A stretch of DNA of 64,000 nucleotides from Macrocystis pyrifera (Eukaryota; Sar; Phaeophyceae; Laminariales; Laminariaceae), in NCBI GenBank assembly GCA_031763025.1, contig JASSKH010000044.1, positions 1,488,001-1,552,000 of the forward strand. Direction: 5' to 3'. Below are positions 59,744 to 64,000 of the stretch, piece by piece. A program made the position numbers and the translations under genes. The number at the start of each line of letters is the position of its first letter. Position 1 is the stretch's first letter. The notes under the pieces are model-generated. The model ran no database searches. It saw only the letters and a list, made by a program, of their open reading frames with translations, and had not been told where the DNA came from.

Positions 59744-60260
59744 GGTTGGGTTGGCGTCGGTTGGCAACGACACTGTAAAACATGCCGCTCACTGCGTGAG
59801 CTAGACATCCTGGGTACTTTTTTTTTTTTTGGCGGTCACCCACAGCTGATCGTCGAGTTGGATCATTTGTGCAAGGCAAAGAACCTTTACTCTGCACAAG
59901 GGAATTGATCGTATCACGTAGTGTTCAAGGTAAGGCACCCAAGAGGCAATTACATAGTGCTCCCATTGCTGTCTCTGGAAGTGGCTACACCGGAAATTAA
60001 CTAACTCATTGAAGCTGCCATCCATATGCAAGTCCGCCTCACAAGCGGTTCTTAGTAGGATGCAGCCCACCCTTCATGCGACTCGCCGGACACCTCACGG
60101 CGCTTCGCGCTTGGTGCAAGCAATGTCTGCCTGGTCGGTGAAAACCCGACATGCTCCGTCCCGGCATTGTAGGGATGCAAGGGTCTATGGTCATACGACT
60201 ACGGCCATGCATAAGATCGAGTACATCTCTCCTATCGAGTACACCCCCCCCCCCCCCCCC
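59744..60260 (-). repeat. Dispersed repeat R1, copy 5, inserted in the gypsy-like element
   Basis: The copy is collinear with copy 3 (8519-9060) from GGTTGGGTTGGCGTC to the poly-C tail at 60243-60260. The left flank is C-rich (CACCCCACCCCCCCC), so the insertion may have targeted or duplicated a C tract. The interruption of an otherwise continuous retroelement shows that R1 was mobile. Confidence 0.85.
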
Positions 60261-60295
60261 ACCAACCTCCCCGGCGAACCCGCGGTGAGCTCTCC

Positions 60296-60892
60296 TTGAG
60301 TCACCATGACCCCAACGGAGCCTCAGCATTCATTCCCGACGATCGTTTATCTGACGATGTCTACCACCTCCTATTCGCCGACAACAAAGCTATTTCGTTT
60401 TCCTCTACCTCCAAGCTCGTCGAGGTCAACCTGGTGCGTCAGTCAGGCGCTCCAGCATTTACCGGGAACTATATGGTGAACATGCTCCCCCGCGAGAGCC
60501 CTTTTTCCGACACGGCGATTTTCGTCTCCGACGGGTATCAAACGGTCCCATTATCTGGATCTACCGATCTCGAGCCGGGCGACCTCCTCGGAACCTCCTG
60601 CTCCCCACTGGTACAGGTACCACTTACCGCCCTTGGACGCCCTTCCTTGGCCCCTCCCCACCCCCCTGCGATTCCGGACGTACATGCCCTCCACGACAAC
60701 ATCCCCGTGGCCGACCAGAGCCCATCGACAGACGACCCCCCCACCAGATCAAAGGCCCCGTGCCCACAGCTCCTTGCACGCCCCAACGCCGATCAACGGG
60801 AAAGCTTCCTCGACCTCTGGCAACTCCTGCCGTTCCACCTACGCAACGTCAACTTCGACCTTCACGTGTCTGGATGGAGACCCCATCGGTGA
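60296..60892 (+). pseudogene. Protease-RT spacer of gypsy-like element
   Basis: This frame-2 stretch (DPNGASAFIPDDRLSDDVYH, FVSDGYQTVPLSGSTDLEPG) resembles the beta-rich region between retropepsin and RT in gypsy elements. It ends where the reading continues in frame 1 as VINNLGDVLCEFRDVFSA. A frameshift near 60870 separates it from RT. Confidence 0.6.
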
Positions 60893-62300
60893 TCAACAAC
60901 CTGGGCGACGTCCTCTGCGAATTCCGGGACGTCTTCTCCGCCTCGAAAACCGACTTAGGCACGTGCTCGCTAATGCCGTTCGAGATCACCGTACCCCCGG
61001 ACAGCGCACCGGTCACTTCCCGCCCCTACAGGATCAACCCCATCCTCGCCAAGAAGGCCGACGCCGTATTAGACCAGTAACTGGCCGCCGGCCTGATCCA
61101 GCATTCCACGTCACCATGCTCCAGCCTTATGGTCGCCATCCCCCAAAAGGATGGAGGTGTCCGCATGACAATCAACTACAAGAAGCTCAAGGCCATCAGC
61201 TCCCTCGGACAACTCCCCATCCCCCGCGTCGACGAAGTCCTCGACTCCTTGGGCAAAGGTCGCATATTTTCTCTCTTCAACCTGGTCTCCTCGTTCCACC
61301 AAGTCACCATCGACGAGGACACCATCCCTTTGACAGCGTTTTGCACCCCCAACCGGCTATTCGAGTGGCTTGTCATGCCGCAAGCCAGCAACGCCTCCCC
61401 CAGCTGGTTCGTCAAGGTCATCAACGAGGCCATCAAAGGCCTGGAACGCGTAGCCGCGTACCTCGACGACATCATCGTCTTCGACCCCGACCCCATCGCG
61501 CACGTCCACAATATCAGAGCCCTCTTCGGACGCCTCCGGAAGCACCGCTTCAAAATGTTCCCCGCTAAGGCCAAAATCCTGAGACACAATATTCCCGCTG
61601 GCGGTTACAGCCCCAACTCCGACAAGGTCGCCGCCCTCACCAGAATGCCCATGCCGACCGATAAGAACCAAGCGCGCTCGCTCCTTGGAGGCATCAACTA
61701 CTAGGGCAAGTTCCTGTCGAACCTTTCCCGACGCCTGCGCCCCATAAACGCCCTACTCAAGTAAGGCGCCACGTTCGACTTCACGTCCGCCATGGAAACC
61801 ACCATACGCGCCATCCTACAAGAACTTGCCGAACCGCCTATCCTCGTCTACCCCGACTGGGACGCCGTCGCCGACAACTCCCGCCCCTTCAGCCTCTACT
61901 GCGACGCTAGCATCGACGGCTTCGGAGCGACCCTTGAGCAAGAACCCGACGGCTCAGTCTGCCCCAGCCTCTCCATCAGCCGCGCCACCCTGGACTCAGA
62001 ACGTTCATGGACACCCCTCGACCTCGAGGCCGGGCGCATTGTGTGGGCCATCAAACGTCTCCGCGGACATCTATGATCCACCCGCTTCCAGATCTACTCG
62101 GACCACAAGGCACTCGAGAACAACGCCAAAGTCGGAGAACATAACGCCCGTGTCCGGCGCTGGCTGGAGGTCCTTTAGGCGTACACCTACACACTGGAGT
62201 ACCGGAAGGGCACTGCCAACGGCAACGCCGACTTCCTTTCCTGGCTCCCCCAACCAGCCACCGACGCCGACCGCACCGGATGCAACCGCCTCACTGGCCC
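60893..62300 (+). pseudogene. Reverse transcriptase and RNase H of gypsy-like element
   Basis: RT motifs are VTSRPYRINPILAKKADAVL, MVAIPQKDGGVRMTINYKKL, IFSLFNLVSSFHQVTI, FEWLVMPQASNASPSWF and the active-site YLDDIIVF. RNase H shows FSLYCDASIDGFGATLEQ, LDLEAGRIVWAIKRLRGH, YSDHKALE and TANGNADFLSWLP. The first catalytic Asp position of RT is Asn (FNLVSSFHQ). Stops lie at about 61078, 61702, 61762, 62074 and 62177, so it cannot be translated whole. Confidence 0.85.
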
Positions 62301-62861
62301 CAACACCGTCAGCATCTACCTCATCCGCCCCTGCGGCTTCGCGCGGATCGACCCGCCCGCCCCGGGTATCGGCTTGGGTGGGCTCTTACCCCCCCATCCC
62401 AACCATCCTGGCGCTCCCCTTCACCGACGACGATTTCCGCGATTTCCGCCTACTGGGACCACATGGAGCGCCCCAACCTCTTCCCGGCACCCCCCACCTT
62501 CGTTGGGCCTATTGTGACCCACGCTTCCACCACCGGGCAGCTTGCTGGCACCGAGAATACCGCCGTGAACACCGGAGCTCCTGCGGGCTCGGCTTCCAGG
62601 CCGTCCGCCATCTCTGCGCCGTCCACCATTGGCGCCACGACACCAGCCCTTCTTGGTCTGATATCTTCTCGGACCTGCCATCGCGTCGCCGCTGCCGCGG
62701 AAACCCCTCGGCCCACTGCCGATTACCGGTTAGGACGCCGATCACCACCCGTCGTACGCAAACGATCTACACCCACCTACCGTGCGACCACACCAATGTA
62801 TCATGTCTGTTATGCATGTCCCCCCTTGGTCCCCCCCTTGATCGCCTGCTAGCAGGTCCAT
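62301..62861 (+). other. Region after RNase H, frames open but unrecognised
   Basis: Two overlapping plus-strand frames stay open to about 62900 (Pro/Arg-rich; SAYWDHMERPNLFPAPPTFV in one). They may be the linker towards an integrase, but no zinc-binding or DDE motif is seen. Confidence 0.4.
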
Positions 62862-63521
62862 ATGGCACCGGCGCTGAAAGAATACACTGGCAAGCACTTC
62901 CGTAACGCGTCGCGTGACCAGCTTGCGCGTGTACGGGGATTTACAGCACCTTCGGACGAGGCACCGGTGGGTTTTCTCGGCACCGACAACACCGACCACG
63001 GTGCACAGATTCAGGTCGCAGCATCATTTGCAACACTTCTCAAACTTACTCCGCAACGCAATGAGTCCACCAGGTACGCTGTTGGTATTCTATCGGCAAC
63101 AGCACCACCAATCGCGGATACCCGGGTCGGGTCGGTGGGTGGGTGGGCAGGTGGTGAAGGGGCAATTTATGAAGCTGCTGGTGGGGGGGGCGGTTCGCAT
63201 TTCCAGTCGGAGGTCCGAAAGCAGCACACAAAGATCACCTATCTCTGCCTTCAAACGTTTGTGATAGAGCTAGACGCGGACATTAGCGCGGAAACGATGA
63301 CGTACGTGTTCAGCATGGACGAGTTGTTGTCCTTGCAGGAGGTACTGGTTGAGACCGTGGGGACCGCGGAAGAGTGTATAGACACTCCTGTCGTGCGAAC
63401 GGTACCCCACACGATCACTCCTCTTCCTCTGCATGCTGACATCTACACCCCGGATGCAGCTCTGGCACCCGAGAAAGTACCCACAACCTCTGCTATTGGA
63501 ACAGTCAAGTATCCAGCCTGA
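62862..63521 (+). CDS. Unrecognised ORF, 219 aa
   Basis: An ATG-initiated frame (MAPALKEYTGKHFRNASRDQ) ends at TGA 63519. It is mixed in composition with a Gly-rich patch around residue 105 and an acidic C-terminal half (ETMTYVFSMDELLSLQEVLV). No domain is recognised. It lies directly behind the gypsy-like element and could be its C-terminal part, a host exon or a chance frame. Confidence 0.3.
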   Translation: MAPALKEYTGKHFRNASRDQLARVRGFTAPSDEAPVGFLGTDNTDHGAQIQVAASFATLLKLTPQRNESTRYAVGILSATAPPIADTRVGSVGGWAGGEGAIYEAAGGGGGSHFQSEVRKQHTKITYLCLQTFVIELDADISAETMTYVFSMDELLSLQEVLVETVGTAEECIDTPVVRTVPHTITPLPLHADIYTPDAALAPEKVPTTSAIGTVKYPA

Positions 63522-63687
63522 AAATTGGAGATGGTTGTGCGCGACCTGTGGCAACACGTTGGGGGGCTCATCCTAGACCGCGAGGTACGCCACATCTTTC
63601 TTGTTGTCTGTGTCTAATATGTACCTATGCAGACCCACGCGTAGTGTTTCGCTGGGTGAGGAGTATCGCACTGCCGTAAAACCTCTA

Positions 63688-63792
63688 TTACGGGGGACCA
63701 TAGTATATAGGACCTACTGTACACACAAAAACCTATATATTTCCCTACTTTTACCAACAATAATTGGTCCTATTCACTATGGTCCCCCGTAA
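63688..63792. mobile_element. 105-bp TA-flanked MITE, copy 2
   Basis: TTACGGGGGACCATAGTATA ... TCACTATGGTCCCCCGTAA is flanked by TA on the left (63686-63687) and TG on the right, a probable decayed TA. The terminal inverted repeats are the same as in copy 1 at 47127-47224; the interior ACACAAAAACCTATATATTT is a near-palindrome. Confidence 0.8.
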
Positions 63793-64000
63793 TGGCGACA
63801 AGTCAGCTTGACTCAATTCGTGTTAATTTTGGTTAATGAGTTGTTGTTGACTCCGTTGTTCGTGTGTGTACAAAATCTGCGTGTACTCCGCAGGTCTTGC
63901 AGCAGCGTGACGCATGCGGCTTCTGTGGTGTGCAGGCGTGCAATACATGGGTATATGTGCCTCTGAAACGGAAAAAGGCACCCCAAGTGCTCTCCAAATG
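63793..64000. other. Right edge, nothing recognised
   Basis: No gene or repeat can be supported in the last 208 bases. Confidence 0.5.

Larger units (their letters stand above)
58577..62300 (+). mobile_element. Ty3/gypsy-like retroelement with a NADAR domain, decayed
   Basis: The order on the plus strand is NADAR domain, retropepsin (one ORF), a copy of repeat R1 inserted after the protease, a protease-RT spacer, reverse transcriptase and RNase H. The protease-RT-RNase H order is that of Ty3/gypsy. A following integrase is not recognisable in the window, and no classical Gag with zinc knuckles is seen upstream. At least five nonsense codons in RT-RNase H and two near the NADAR start make it inactive. 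Confidence 0.8.

Noticed and set aside
62280-62852. Integrase of the gypsy-like element
   Set aside because: No HHCC zinc region or DDE core could be found in any frame after the RNase H.

Overview
The window is nuclear DNA from a TE-rich eukaryote. It has spliced GT-AG genes, very long introns, microsatellites and long homopolymers, and no rRNA operon, bacterial operon or CRISPR array. The lineage is not certain. Ngaro/DIRS-like tyrosine-recombinase retroelements, an APE-type LINE, Ty3/gypsy, MULE and hAT-like elements together with large introns would fit an algal or other stramenopile-like protist, but that is inference only.

One host gene can be read with confidence. It is an amino acid/auxin permease-like (AAAP) transporter on the minus strand, running from an ATG at 32108 to a TAG at 2694. 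Six exons (376, 358, 243, 190, 147 and 237 nt) join at GT-AG borders with matching phases into exactly 517 codons (516 aa). Intron 1 is about 21.8 kb. It is swollen by TEs that mostly lie antisense to the gene: a gypsy-type integrase fragment (13.6-14.85 kb), an almost intact Ngaro-like element with split direct repeats A1-ORFs-B1-A2-B2 (17377-23825), and a decayed relative (25642-29654) with an internal deletion, stop codons and a solo-LTR-like insertion. Both Ngaro copies sit in two diverged copies of one host repeat block. Long inverted repeats of another family flank the region.

The right half is a TE graveyard. From 34.7 to 39.9 kb lies a minus-strand LINE (endonuclease plus reverse transcriptase). 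It is split by a 1.5-kb hAT-like element with a perfect 8-bp target duplication, and a piece of the same LINE family opens the window (1-760). From 41.8 to 42.7 and 57.1 to 58.1 kb are two copies of a TIR element studded with CTCAGGGT motifs. From 43.2 to 45.8 kb is a decayed MULE-like transposase with a SWIM zinc finger. From 48.8 to 55.6 kb is a minus-strand tyrosine-recombinase retroelement of another subfamily. A diverged GC-rich minisatellite with an 89-base G run lies between its gag and RT.

The most unusual locus is the Ty3/gypsy-like element at 58.6-62.3 kb. Its first ORF fuses a NADAR (YbiA/DUF1768, ADP-ribose/ribose N-glycosidase) domain in frame to a retropepsin, followed by RT and RNase H. 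It is broken by nonsense codons and by a copy of a dispersed repeat (R1) that also occurs at four other places in the window. Two short MITE families (TA and TTAA targets) complete the inventory.
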